From a virus, in the IMG/VR virus record IMGVR_UViG_3300042450_001005, positions 1 to 35,043 of that record: DNA of 35,043 bases. One strand, 5' to 3'. Each line of letters opens with the position of its first letter. Positions within the stretch are counted from its first letter, which is position 1. This document shows positions 22,667-30,444 of the stretch, in pieces. The position numbers and the translations under genes were made by a program. The notes beneath the pieces were generated by a model that saw only the letters and a program-made list of their open reading frames with translations, ran no database searches and was not told where the DNA came from.

Positions 22667-22986
22667 GCATGATGAAAGCGATCACCGAGTACTTTGCCGG
22701 GTTGCCTGCCCGCTCACCGAGATGGGCAGCGGTGCGAGGTGCACACCTCAAACGCAACCCGACCTGCGCAGCGTGTGGCACCAGAGACAAGCTCGAGGTG
22801 CACCATATTCACCCGTTCCACCTCTACCCAAATCTCGAACTCGAACCATCTAACCTCCTGACCTTGTGCGAGACGGGTGGTAACTGCCACATCATGCTCG
22901 GGCACCTTAAGAACTGGAAGAGCTACAACCTCGGTGTAAGAAAAGACGCGGAGGTTTTATTACAGAAAATAAAGGCCAGACCGTGA
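22663..22986 (+). CDS. HNH endonuclease
   Basis: A 107-residue nuclease. The HNH core is clear: CAACGTRDKLEVHHIHPFHL with metal-binding Cys pair and His-His, then NLLTLCE, and a late CHIMLGH that supplies further Cys/His ligands. It starts in an ATGA overlap with the DUF6378-like gene and overlaps the RusA gene by GTGA. As a free-standing gene in a recombination cluster it may cut DNA during replication or packaging, or be a homing-type element. Confidence 0.8.
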   Translation: MSMMKAITEYFAGLPARSPRWAAVRGAHLKRNPTCAACGTRDKLEVHHIHPFHLYPNLELEPSNLLTLCETGGNCHIMLGHLKNWKSYNLGVRKDAEVLLQKIKARP

Positions 22987-23351
22987 GGTTAGAGGTGCCG
23001 ATCCCTCCCTCGACTAATCAGCTCTTCCGGGCCTCGGGTCGGCGTGGCAAATTTTATAAGGCGAGGTGCTATATGGCATGGCTCGCCGAGGTCGCGATCT
23101 TGATACCGAGAGGGAAAGCTCTTGAAGGGCTTGCAGAGATCAACATCGAGATACATGGTGGCGAAGGTTGGACGCACCGCAGAGACTTGGACAACACCAA
23201 CAAAGCGGTGATCGATATGTTGGTAAATAAAGGTTACCTTCATGATGACAACACCAAATATGTAAGACGCATCACCACTTCCTATCATCCCCCGACCCAA
23301 GCAAAAGTGCGAGCGATTTGCGTTGTTTACCTTAGACGCACACAATCTTAG
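22983..23351 (+). CDS. rusA: RusA-family Holliday junction resolvase
   Basis: A 122-residue resolvase starting at GTG in a GTGA overlap. Family signature residues are present: the N-terminal PIPPSTNQLFR, then RRDLDNTNKAVIDML with the catalytic aspartates and GYLHDDN with another acidic pair. RusA dimers cut four-way junctions, which would resolve recombination intermediates and branched DNA before packaging. Length is normal for the family. Confidence 0.88.
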   Translation: MRLEVPIPPSTNQLFRASGRRGKFYKARCYMAWLAEVAILIPRGKALEGLAEINIEIHGGEGWTHRRDLDNTNKAVIDMLVNKGYLHDDNTKYVRRITTSYHPPTQAKVRAICVVYLRRTQS

Positions 23352-23374
23352 ATAGTTTTTTTAGGAGCCCGCAT

Positions 23375-24250
23375 TTGGTAAAACCAAAACAGCGTTGGTC
23401 TTGTGGGACTGTTACAGATCGAGTCCATGAACTCCGTGTCAGCTTTCCGAAATCGGGAAGCCGATTCAGATTTCTCGCTTTGACCGATCTCCACTGGGAC
23501 TCAGCGCACTGCGATCGAGCCTTCTTGAAAAAGCATTTGGATTATGCACTCGCAGAGAACGCCCCCGTCGTAATCGTGGGCGATCTCTTCGATGTGATGC
23601 AGGGAAAATATGACCCGAGATCAGACCCGAAGACGCTTCGACCCGAGCACCGTGGGAGCAATTACTTTGATTTGATTAGCAGCACAGCACTCGAATGGTT
23701 CAAGCCTTATGCAAGCATCCTTGCACTAATTACACCGGGTAATCATGAAGCCTCAATCATCAAGAGAAACGAGATCGACCTGATCGATAGACTCACCCAC
23801 TCACTGAGAACCCAATACAACTCTCCCGTTATCTACGGTGAGGACTGGTGCTACCTCCTACAAAAAAACGATAGAACAACAGGCAAGGCCGATGTGCGAA
23901 CCAAGCGCATCTTTCTACACCACGGCTATGGTGGTGGTGGCGAGTCAGGCCGAGGCATTCCCCAGCATCAAGCAACCCGATCGCAATGGCAGGCTGATGT
24001 CTTCATCAGTGGGCACATCCATCGTCGCAACACCGATCACAATGTCATCACCAGCGTCAGCGGTAAAGGGAACATCGAGACTACCGATCAATGGTTTGTC
24101 AGGTGCGGATCATACAAACAAGAATTAGATTGCGGGTGGCACATCTCCCGAGGTGCCGCAGCTCGGCCTTTAGGCGGGTGGTGGATCACGACCGAGATGA
24201 CTAGGTCGAACTCGCACACCGAGTACAACACCTTCCCGGAGCAACCATGA
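23375..24250 (+). CDS. Calcineurin-like metallophosphoesterase
   Basis: A 291-residue phosphoesterase. All five motifs are visible: Asp38-Leu-His40 in TDLHWD, Gly69-Asp70 in VGDLFD, Gly122-Asn123-His124-Glu125 in PGNHE, His182 in FLHHGYG, and Gly213-His214-Ile-His216 in SGHIHRR. It starts at TTG 23375 with AGGAG 7 bases upstream. Position next to RusA suggests a DNA-repair nuclease role, but the substrate could also be nucleotides or phosphoproteins. It overlaps the next gene by ATGA. Confidence 0.85.
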   Translation: MVKPKQRWSCGTVTDRVHELRVSFPKSGSRFRFLALTDLHWDSAHCDRAFLKKHLDYALAENAPVVIVGDLFDVMQGKYDPRSDPKTLRPEHRGSNYFDLISSTALEWFKPYASILALITPGNHEASIIKRNEIDLIDRLTHSLRTQYNSPVIYGEDWCYLLQKNDRTTGKADVRTKRIFLHHGYGGGGESGRGIPQHQATRSQWQADVFISGHIHRRNTDHNVITSVSGKGNIETTDQWFVRCGSYKQELDCGWHISRGAAARPLGGWWITTEMTRSNSHTEYNTFPEQP

Positions 24251-24570
24251 GAAGCCACAAGCCCCCGAGGCATGAAGTCAGGTTTCATGATGCGCCTGGG
24301 TGCAAGCCGCCTAGGCTTTGCCCGTCCAAGCGTGGCTACGGTTATCAATGGCGACAACTCCGCAAGCTAGTCTTTGCTCGTTCTCCGCTCTGCGTGCGAT
24401 GCGCAGCGCCTGCAACTGATGTTGACCACATCATCGCAAAGAGTCACGGCGGCAGCGACTCCCTCGACAACTTGCAGACGCTTTGCCACAAGTGCCACGC
24501 CCTCAAAACATGGCATGAAGACCGCGTCGGTGGTGGTTTCGTCAAGCTCTCAGCGAGGGCTCAAAAATGA
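24247..24570 (+). CDS. HNH endonuclease of the packaging module
   Basis: A 107-residue HNH protein of the type encoded beside terminase in cos phages such as HK97, where it takes part in cos cleavage. Visible are YQWRQLRKLVFARSPLC, CVRC, DVDHIIAKSHGGSDSLDNLQ and CHKCH. It is compact, with two zinc-binding Cys pairs and the HNH core. It follows the metallophosphoesterase by ATGA and precedes TerS by 129 bp. Confidence 0.88.
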   Translation: MRSHKPPRHEVRFHDAPGCKPPRLCPSKRGYGYQWRQLRKLVFARSPLCVRCAAPATDVDHIIAKSHGGSDSLDNLQTLCHKCHALKTWHEDRVGGGFVKLSARAQK

Positions 24571-24699
24571 CCATTTTTGGAGCGAAAAAGGGGAGGGGCG
24601 TCTGTTTTGTTTCAAGAGGGGTCAGTTCACCTCGCGTGATATGCGTTCACAGATTTTCACGATTCTAGGCCTTTTTCATGATGTTATTGGAGTAGTGGT
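24562..24699 (+). other. HNH-TerS intergenic region, candidate cos site
   Basis: After the HNH gene come a perfect inverted repeat (CAAAAATG-AC-CATTTTTG, 24562-24579) and a G-rich run (GGGGAGGGGCG, about 24591-24601). From memory, cos phages with an HNH-TerS order often have such a G-rich block here. No gene is seen. TTGGAG at 24687-24692 is the TerS ribosome site. Confidence 0.4.
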
Positions 24700-25173
24700 A
24701 TGAAAGGTAGAAAAAAAACACCGACGGCGATACTAAAAATGCGAGGGTCGTGGCGTGCGAAGACGCGCCCAGGCGAACCCGCTCCGAGCGCGTCGCAACT
24801 CGACTCGCCCGAGTTTCTTGGTGCCCGTGAAAAGATTATCTTCGACCAGATGAGCGAGGCATTGTTCCGCGTTGGCGTACTCACCGAGATCGATGGCTCG
24901 TCGCTTTCTCGCTATGCGATTTGTCTCGTCCGATGGATTGATGCCGAGGCCGCTTTGTCTGCTGGAACTCCCACGCACATCGAGATCATGGGTGATGACG
25001 AACGCCCGAAGGGTTACAAAGAGACCCCGCCTTACATGGTCAGTTGCAAAATGCACGACCAACTCTTGAAGTTGGAATGCCAGTTCGGGTTAACCCCCGC
25101 ATCAAGACCAAACCTCCAGTCAACCAATGGCGGCAAAGATGGCATCATCGACATCATGAGGGCTATACAATAA
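24700..25173 (+). CDS. terS: Terminase small subunit (P27 family)
   Basis: A 157-residue protein with the P27-family plan: basic N-terminus with KKTPTAILKMRGSWRA, then a helical region (REKIIFDQMSEALFRVGVLTEIDGSSLSRYA), and a C-terminal LLKLECQFGLTPASR. It recognises the packaging start and loads TerL. The order HNH-TerS-TerL-portal supports it. Its TAA stop is the T-A-A of ACAATAACC, overlapping the proposed ATA start of TerL. Confidence 0.9.
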   Translation: MKGRKKTPTAILKMRGSWRAKTRPGEPAPSASQLDSPEFLGAREKIIFDQMSEALFRVGVLTEIDGSSLSRYAICLVRWIDAEAALSAGTPTHIEIMGDDERPKGYKETPPYMVSCKMHDQLLKLECQFGLTPASRPNLQSTNGGKDGIIDIMRAIQ

Positions 25174-26747
25174 CCACCCGAGCGCCTAGGAAAAAGAAGC
25201 CTGCCCCCGCCAAGGATCACCCGATCGTTCGGTTCTTTGGTGACCACCTACGCCATACAAAGGGCGAGTGGGCGGGCACGGGTTTCGTCCTGGCTGAATG
25301 GCAGCGTCAGTTCTTGAATGAACTCTTCGGGACGGTGAGGAAGGATGGCCTGCGCCAGTACCGCACCGCCTACCTCGAGGTGCCCAGAAAGAACGGGAAG
25401 AGCACACTCGCAGCGGGCATCGCCTTGTTTCTTCTCTGCCTTGATCGTGAGGAAGGTGCAGAAATCTACAGTGCAGCGAGCGACAAAGATCAAGCCAGTA
25501 TCGTGTTCGATCAAGCTTGCCAGATGATTGAAGAGAACCCGAACCTCTCAACGATGCTCAGGATCTACCGCAACAAAACCATCGAGCATAAAAGCTCGAA
25601 CTCGTTCTACAGGTCGCTATCCTCGGATGCGTTCACGAAACACGGGCTCAATGCTCATGGAGTCATCGTGGATGAGGTTCATGCTCAGCCAAACCGAGAG
25701 CTTTGGGATGTGTTGACGACCTCGACCGGGGCACGAAGGCAACCGCTTACGCTCGCACTCACGACCGCAGGTCATGATCGCCAGAGTCTATGCTGGGAGC
25801 TTCGCCAGTATGCCGAGGGCGTCAACGATAAGCTCATTCACGACCCGACTTTCTATAGCAAAATCTTCACCAGCACAGGCGATTGGAAGTCTGAATCGAC
25901 TTGGAAACAAGCCAACCCCAACTATGGCGTGACCGTGAAAGAGGATTACTTCGTGAAGGCAGTCGCAGAAGCCAGCGCCAACCCTTCCCGAGAGAACGCC
26001 TTCAGAAGATTACACTTGAACCAGTGGACATCGCAGGAGACGAGATGGATCTCGCTCGAGCGTTGGGATGCGTGCTCCCGCGATCTCCCTGATCTATCCG
26101 GGAGGATGGCGTTCGGGGGGCTTGATCTGAGCAGTACCTTAGATCTCACGGCGTTCGTGCTTCTCTTCCCGCCTATCGAACCCAATGAACCCTACTGGAT
26201 CGTGCCGACCTTCTTCGCACCCGCAGACGCAGCGAGGGAGCGTGAGCGAAACAACAAGCACAGGCTCGACGACTGGGAGCGCCAAGGTCTGATCGTGACT
26301 ACACCAGGGCGATCGCTCGACTATAGGGCAGTCGTGGCGGTGATTGATGGCCTAGCAAGAAAGTACAACATTCAAGAGATCGCAGTGGACAGGTGGAACA
26401 TCAACCAGATCAGTAAAGATTTGGAAACGCTGGGCAAGAATAACGGCAGGCCCGATTGGCTTGTTGGCTTCGGTCAAGGCTTCGCAGCGATGACCGCACC
26501 GAGTAAAGAACTTGAGGTCTTGGTTCTCTCCGAGAAGATCGCACACGATGGCAACCCGGTACTTAGATGGATGTTTTCAAATGTGCAAGTCGAGCGAGAC
26601 AATGCAGGCAACATCAAAATGCACAAGGGAAAAGCGGTCGAGAAAATCGATGGCATCGTGGCGACTATCATGGCGCTCGGACGGGCGCAAGTAAGCAGCT
26701 TAAACGCAACCAACATATACGACACCCAAGGAATCACACTACTATGA
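25170..26747 (+). CDS. terL: Terminase large subunit (HK97-type)
   Basis: A 525-residue packaging ATPase-nuclease. Motifs counted from ATA 25170: Walker A VPRKNGKST at 71-79, Walker B VIVDEVHA with Asp168-Glu169, nuclease Asp319 in FGGLDLSS and a late VDRWNINQ. There is no ATG, GTG or TTG near the expected start; GAGGG at 25158-25162 lies 7 bases before ATA, which overlaps the TerS stop (ATAA) in the same geometry as the ATGA overlaps used elsewhere here. The nearest in-frame ATG codons (25044, 25077) are 97 bp or more inside terS and would add basic, odd sequence. The end overlaps the portal start by ATGA. Confidence 0.9.
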   Translation: MTTRAPRKKKPAPAKDHPIVRFFGDHLRHTKGEWAGTGFVLAEWQRQFLNELFGTVRKDGLRQYRTAYLEVPRKNGKSTLAAGIALFLLCLDREEGAEIYSAASDKDQASIVFDQACQMIEENPNLSTMLRIYRNKTIEHKSSNSFYRSLSSDAFTKHGLNAHGVIVDEVHAQPNRELWDVLTTSTGARRQPLTLALTTAGHDRQSLCWELRQYAEGVNDKLIHDPTFYSKIFTSTGDWKSESTWKQANPNYGVTVKEDYFVKAVAEASANPSRENAFRRLHLNQWTSQETRWISLERWDACSRDLPDLSGRMAFGGLDLSSTLDLTAFVLLFPPIEPNEPYWIVPTFFAPADAARERERNNKHRLDDWERQGLIVTTPGRSLDYRAVVAVIDGLARKYNIQEIAVDRWNINQISKDLETLGKNNGRPDWLVGFGQGFAAMTAPSKELEVLVLSEKIAHDGNPVLRWMFSNVQVERDNAGNIKMHKGKAVEKIDGIVATIMALGRAQVSSLNATNIYDTQGITLL

Positions 26748-28366
26748 TTGAACGCATAAAAGGCTTTATCTCTCGGGCGCTTTCCCTATCGGGTGGCAAC
26801 CTGAAAGACCCTCGATTGAATGAACTCTTCGGGGGCGCATCCACGGACTCGGGCGTCAGCGTCACACCCGATACGGCCCTCACCTACTCAGCGGTTTACG
26901 CTGCGGTGAGGTGCATTGCCGAGTCGGTTTCATCCTTACCGCTCAACTACTACGAACGCCTGCCGGGTGGTGGCAAGGCACACGCAAAAGCGAACCCGCT
27001 GCACACGCTCCTTCATGATGAACCTAACCCCGAGATGAGCTCGCTGCAATGGCGTGAGGCTTCGATGGCGCACTTGCTTCTTCATGGAAACTCTTACAGC
27101 GAAATCGTGCGTGACCTCGAGGGGAATGTGGTCGAGCTCTGGCCCATCGACCCGACCATCGTGACGCCCAAACGCACCGAGTCAGGCGAACTCTATTACG
27201 ACCTACACCGAGGCAAAGCTTTTATCACCGCTGGCAATATGTTGCACATCCCCGGCCTATCATTCGATGGCATCTCGGGCATCAGCGTGATCGGCCTTGC
27301 CCGACAGTCGATCGGGTTATCGATGGCAATTGAAAGCTTCGGTGCTGGCTACTTTGGGCGAGGAGCTCGGCCCGGTGGCGTGTTAACTTTCCCTGGTCAA
27401 CTATCACCCGAAGCACGGCAGAACCTGCGCCGGTCATTTGAAGAACTTCATGCAGGCGGTGCAAACAGTCACCGGGTCGCCCTCTTGGAAGCGGGCCTTA
27501 AATGGGAAGCGATTGGCGTGCCTCCTGACGATTCGCAGTTCTTGCAGTCGAGAGAGTTCCAAATCATCGAGATCGCAAGGTGGTTCAACTTACCACCCAA
27601 CAAGCTCAAGGATCTTTCCAAGACGAGCTACAACTCCCTCGAGCAGATGGAAATCAGCTTCGTCGTGGACACGCTTCGCCCGTGGTTGGTGCGTTGGGAA
27701 CAACAACTTAACCGCAAGATTATCAGACCGAAAGACAAAGGCACTTTCTTTTTTGAGTTCAATGTAGACGGGAAATTACGGGGCGAGATCGCTGCCCGTT
27801 ATCAGTCGTACTCGGTCGCTCGCAACTGGGGATGGTTGTCGGTGAATGAGATACGAGAAAAAGAAAACATGAACCCGATCGAGGGTGGCGATGTGTATAT
27901 GCAGCCGATGAATATGCAGTCGATCAACACCGCACCCACGGCAGCGCCTGCAACCGATCCGAGTTTGGTGGCAACCCAACCAACTCCACCAACCTTACCA
28001 AACCCTCCAGCGGACACACCCGCTCGCTCTCATGAGTCGATAATCCTGAGACTCTTGGACGATGCAGGTGAACGCCTGCAAAATGTGGAGTGTAGTGCCG
28101 TGAAGCGCTTTGCCAACAAACCCGCAGAGTTCTTAACCAAGCTCGATCACTTCTGTGCCGAGCATCGGGCCCGCGTCGTGTCCGCCTATGCACCCGTGCT
28201 CGAGGCGTTTGGCCTGACCACCGATCTCGATGGCCATGTGCAAAGGCATCTCGATCAGTTCCGTTCAACTTGGCTAGATTTCTCAGGCAGTGTGACCGCA
28301 GCGAAACTTGCCGAAGCAGTTTCCGAAAAGATCAACACCATGAAAGGGGTCAGCAATGAAAACTAA
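26744..28366 (+). CDS. HK97-family portal protein
   Basis: A 540-residue portal. Family blocks include the early YSAVYAAVRCIAESVSSLPL, LLLHGNSYSEIVRD, LWPIDPT, a VTLGxxxL-like stem (GLKWEAIGVPPDDSQFLQSR), ARWFNLPPNKL and NWGWLSVNEIR. The last 120 residues after a Pro/Thr/Ala-rich linker (about 415-455) form an extra helical domain longer than in HK97. The dodecameric portal forms the DNA channel. The protein overlaps terL (ATGA) and the protease gene by 11 bases. Confidence 0.93.
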   Translation: MIERIKGFISRALSLSGGNLKDPRLNELFGGASTDSGVSVTPDTALTYSAVYAAVRCIAESVSSLPLNYYERLPGGGKAHAKANPLHTLLHDEPNPEMSSLQWREASMAHLLLHGNSYSEIVRDLEGNVVELWPIDPTIVTPKRTESGELYYDLHRGKAFITAGNMLHIPGLSFDGISGISVIGLARQSIGLSMAIESFGAGYFGRGARPGGVLTFPGQLSPEARQNLRRSFEELHAGGANSHRVALLEAGLKWEAIGVPPDDSQFLQSREFQIIEIARWFNLPPNKLKDLSKTSYNSLEQMEISFVVDTLRPWLVRWEQQLNRKIIRPKDKGTFFFEFNVDGKLRGEIAARYQSYSVARNWGWLSVNEIREKENMNPIEGGDVYMQPMNMQSINTAPTAAPATDPSLVATQPTPPTLPNPPADTPARSHESIILRLLDDAGERLQNVECSAVKRFANKPAEFLTKLDHFCAEHRARVVSAYAPVLEAFGLTTDLDGHVQRHLDQFRSTWLDFSGSVTAAKLAEAVSEKINTMKGVSNEN

Positions 28367-28916
28367 TACCGTCGAACGCAGGTTCAGCACCGAGCTCAGA
28401 GTTGATGTCGCAGCGCAAAAGATCATCGGCTACGCAGCGAAATACGATCTTTCCTCAGAAGACCTCGGGGGCTTTCGGGAGTTCGTTCGCCCTGGTGCAT
28501 TCACCCGCTCCCTCGACAGCAACCCCGATGTGAGGGCGCTCATTGATCATAATCCGAGCCTCATCCTCGGGCGCACCGTCTCGGGCACGCTAAGACTCGA
28601 GAGCGATGCGACAGGGCTCAAGGTTACCATCGACCCGCCCGATACCCAATATGCTGCTGATTTAATGGCAGTCATGGCCAGAGGCGATGTCTCGCAGATG
28701 AGCTTTGCTTTCACCACCAGTGAAGACGCTTGGGATCTGGTGGACGGTAAACGGGTGCGCAGTCTTCTCGCCGTGGAGCTCCACGATGTGAGTGTGGTGA
28801 CTTATCCCGCTTACCCGGACACCTCGGTGGCTGTGAGGTCGCTTTCGATCTACACCCAGGACGCCATCAGGTCAGCGCAACGCCTGCGGGAGCTTCGCCT
28901 CCGGGGTGATCGGTAG
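28356..28916 (+). CDS. HK97-family prohead protease
   Basis: A 186-residue serine protease (U35). Typical blocks are GYAAKYDLSSEDLGGFREFVRPGAF, ALIDHNPSLILGR with the catalytic His, and a Ser in DVSQMSFAF. The C-terminal ELHDVSVVTYPAYPDT is a family hallmark. It cleaves the capsid delta domain during maturation. In HK97-like phages the capsid gene normally follows directly, but here 1.5 kb of cargo intervenes. Confidence 0.92.
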   Translation: MKTNTVERRFSTELRVDVAAQKIIGYAAKYDLSSEDLGGFREFVRPGAFTRSLDSNPDVRALIDHNPSLILGRTVSGTLRLESDATGLKVTIDPPDTQYAADLMAVMARGDVSQMSFAFTTSEDAWDLVDGKRVRSLLAVELHDVSVVTYPAYPDTSVAVRSLSIYTQDAIRSAQRLRELRLRGDR

Positions 28917-28972
28917 TTCAGCAACTTGGACTAAGCAACCGCCTTAGTTCACGCAAACGCCTTTCCGTGGAC

Positions 28973-29026
28973 TAGGGTGGGGGAATTCCTCCACCCTACC
29001 AAAGCCTATAAAAATAGAGCTTTTAG
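28973..29026 (+). terminator. Hairpins after the protease gene
   Basis: TAGGGTGG (28973-28980) pairs with CCACCCTA (28991-28998), a strong GC hairpin without a T-run. A second imperfect stem, AAAGC-CTAT against ATAG-A-GCTTT, starts at 29001 and is followed by TTTTAG. Together they may end or slow packaging-operon transcription before the cargo cassette. Confidence 0.45.
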
Positions 29027-29030
29027 AAAA

Positions 29031-29126
29031 TTCGTAAAAATACTTTCTAATTATCTATAATAAATAGTTCGTCACAGCGAACAATACTATATACTAACCA
29101 CATAACGACTGACAAGTGATCAGTCG
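29031..29126 (+). promoter_or_regulatory. Promoter-like and operator-like region of the cargo cassette
   Basis: A consensus -10 box TATAAT lies at 29056-29061, with a weak -35 region near 29031-29037. A second possible -10, TATACT, is at 29090-29095. CGACTGA (29106-29112) and TCAGTCG (29120-29126) form a perfect inverted repeat upstream of the AAGGAG ribosome site, which could be an operator or leader hairpin. DNA here is A+T-rich. Confidence 0.45.
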
Positions 29127-29149
29127 GGTGGGCTAAAAAGGAGATAGAA

Positions 29150-29569
29150 ATGACTAAGAACAAAGTAATCAAAAAAGTAGAAAACAGATTTGGCTTAGAA
29201 GTCAGCATCCACGGAGATGTAAACAAAGGAGAATCAGCAAGCACCGGCGGAATGACATGGAATCTTTACGAAAAGACTATCGAAGAACTAAGAGCAAAAG
29301 TTAGCAAGCTACAGAAAAGTTGCGGTTATAGTGCTGGCAACTGGGGCGAAGCCAAGGTTTACGACGGCAAAGAAATTATCGGATTTATGTCTTTTGATGG
29401 CAGAATCTGGAAAGAACTTTTTGAAATGCCAAAGAAGACCGCGCCAGCAAAGGTAAAGGATTTAATTATGAAAAAAATCGCTAGTGGCTTGCGTGGCAAG
29501 ACTAAAGCGGAAAAAGCGTCGAAGAAGTCGATCCTAAGTAAAATCGAAATCATGATGCCTAATGACTAA
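29150..29569 (+). CDS. Hypothetical cargo (moron) protein
   Basis: A 139-residue basic, Lys-rich protein with AAGGAG upstream of ATG 29150. The middle (KVYDGKEIIGFMSFDGRIWKELF) looks like a small beta domain; residues 95-139 are Lys/Ala helices. The gene is A+T-richer than the structural genes around it and lies between protease and capsid, where HK97-like phages rarely have genes. Family and function are unknown. It overlaps the next gene by 8 bases. Confidence 0.6.
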   Translation: MTKNKVIKKVENRFGLEVSIHGDVNKGESASTGGMTWNLYEKTIEELRAKVSKLQKSCGYSAGNWGEAKVYDGKEIIGFMSFDGRIWKELFEMPKKTAPAKVKDLIMKKIASGLRGKTKAEKASKKSILSKIEIMMPND

Positions 29570-29744
29570 CCTTATCACCGTATCCAAAGCCGCTGCCTTC
29601 CTCGGGGTCACTCCGAGGCGGGTGCAGGCGTTGATCGCCTCGGGGAAGCTCCGGGCCCAGCGCATCGGGCGTGACTATCTGATCGATCCAGCAGACCTCC
29701 CGACCTTGGAGCGCCGTCCACCCGGACGACCCAAGAAAGTTTAA
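29562..29744 (+). CDS. Excisionase/MerR-like helix-turn-helix protein
   Basis: A 60-residue DNA-binding protein with the HTH_17 plan: LITVSKAAAFLGVTPRRVQAL, IASGKLRAQRIGRDYLI and a basic tail RRPPGRPKKV that resembles an AT-hook core (RPPGRPKK). The start overlaps the previous stop. It may regulate the cassette or act as the excisionase; the distance from attP makes the first more likely. Confidence 0.7.
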   Translation: MTNLITVSKAAAFLGVTPRRVQALIASGKLRAQRIGRDYLIDPADLPTLERRPPGRPKKV

Positions 29745-29767
29745 AACCTTTTAAAAGGATATGCGAG

Positions 29768-30214
29768 ATGAGACATTTCGTGCAATTGACAGATGCCATT
29801 AGTGGCAACCCCGTAATAATCAAGAAGAAAGAAATATTGACCGTGCTCCAAGTAGGCGGGTCTGATGTTCACCTGACCGTCTCCAAGGTGTTTACCAAGC
29901 AAGGGCAGAACTTTGAAGTGTCCGAAACAACAGAATTAATTTACGAGTTGCTTGAGCCGGATCTTGCGAAAAAGCAGAGCGATGAGGTTGTAGAAGAAGC
30001 AGGGTCGGATTTCCTAGGTCTACCTATTTCTTCTTTAGGTTTGCCCGCTGGTACAACATACACACTTGATACACACTGCGCACCACCCGCAACCATTTCA
30101 AACCTTTTAAAATTTTCAGAAGAGGAGCTAACAATGCTCCCCCGCATTGGGTCTGCTGCTGTGAAAGCTATTAAGATAAAATTGAAGGAAGTAGGTTTTT
30201 ATCTAAGGGCTTAA
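29768..30214 (+). CDS. FlbD-like/RNAP alpha-CTD-like fusion protein
   Basis: A 148-residue protein with two parts. Residues 1-62 (HFVQLTDAISGNPVIIKKKE, VSETTELIYELLE) resemble the small beta FlbD-type family. Residues 85-148 resemble the RNA polymerase alpha C-terminal domain: ISNLLKFSEEELTMLPRIGS aligns with the [20 protein letters not shown] region of E. coli and retains Gly296, while the positions of DNA-contacting Arg265, Asn268, Lys298 and Ser299 are changed. It may bind nucleic acid by helix-hairpin-helix, or mimic alpha-CTD and engage host transcription factors. A CCTTTTAAAAGG palindrome (29747-29758) contains its ribosome site. A strong terminator follows the gene. Confidence 0.65.
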   Translation: MRHFVQLTDAISGNPVIIKKKEILTVLQVGGSDVHLTVSKVFTKQGQNFEVSETTELIYELLEPDLAKKQSDEVVEEAGSDFLGLPISSLGLPAGTTYTLDTHCAPPATISNLLKFSEEELTMLPRIGSAAVKAIKIKLKEVGFYLRA

Positions 30215-30250
30215 CACGAAGCTTAATTCTTTGCGCCCCCGCTCTCCCTA

Positions 30251-30281
30251 GGCTCGCCTTCACCGGCGGGCCTTTTTTTTT
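30251..30281 (+). terminator. Intrinsic terminator after cargo cassette
   Basis: GGCTCGCC (30251-30258) pairs with GGCGGGCC (30265-30272, one G-U) and is followed by nine T residues. It isolates the cargo cassette from the capsid promoter. Confidence 0.93.
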
Positions 30282-30291
30282 GGCACGATTG

Positions 30292-30319
30292 TTGACGGAT
30301 CGCAGATCCGTGGTTTAAT
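30292..30319 (+). promoter_or_regulatory. Capsid promoter with palindrome in the spacer
   Basis: TTGACG (30292-30297), 16 bp, TTTAAT (30314-30319). The spacer holds a perfect inverted repeat ACGGATC-GCA-GATCCGT (30295-30311), ideal for a repressor. The -35 extension TTGACGGA is shared with the integrase promoter (13424) and the site at 13201. Confidence 0.65.
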
Positions 30320-30333
30320 CGGTCTATCGAAAT

Positions 30334-30434
30334 CAGTGCAGTCTTTACGCACAGTTTCCCGAACTAGGGGCCTGTGCGTTTTTTTATGTCTCTCACCGAG
30401 ACTGATGCACTGCCCTAATAGCAAAAATATTAGG
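30334..30434 (+). promoter_or_regulatory. Structured capsid leader: internal terminator plus ribosome-site hairpin
   Basis: ACGCACAG (30347-30354) pairs perfectly with CTGTGCGT (30372-30379) and is followed by a run of seven T, a textbook intrinsic terminator lying after the promoter and before the capsid gene. It is enclosed by an outer stem, CAGTGC/GCACTG (30334-30339, 30407-30412) continued by AGTC/GACT. A third hairpin, CCTAATA/TATTAGG (30414-30420, 30428-30434), covers the capsid Shine-Dalgarno. The leader may be an attenuator, or the promoter and terminator may make a ~60-nt RNA. Confidence 0.7.
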
Positions 30435-30444
30435 AATCCACACC

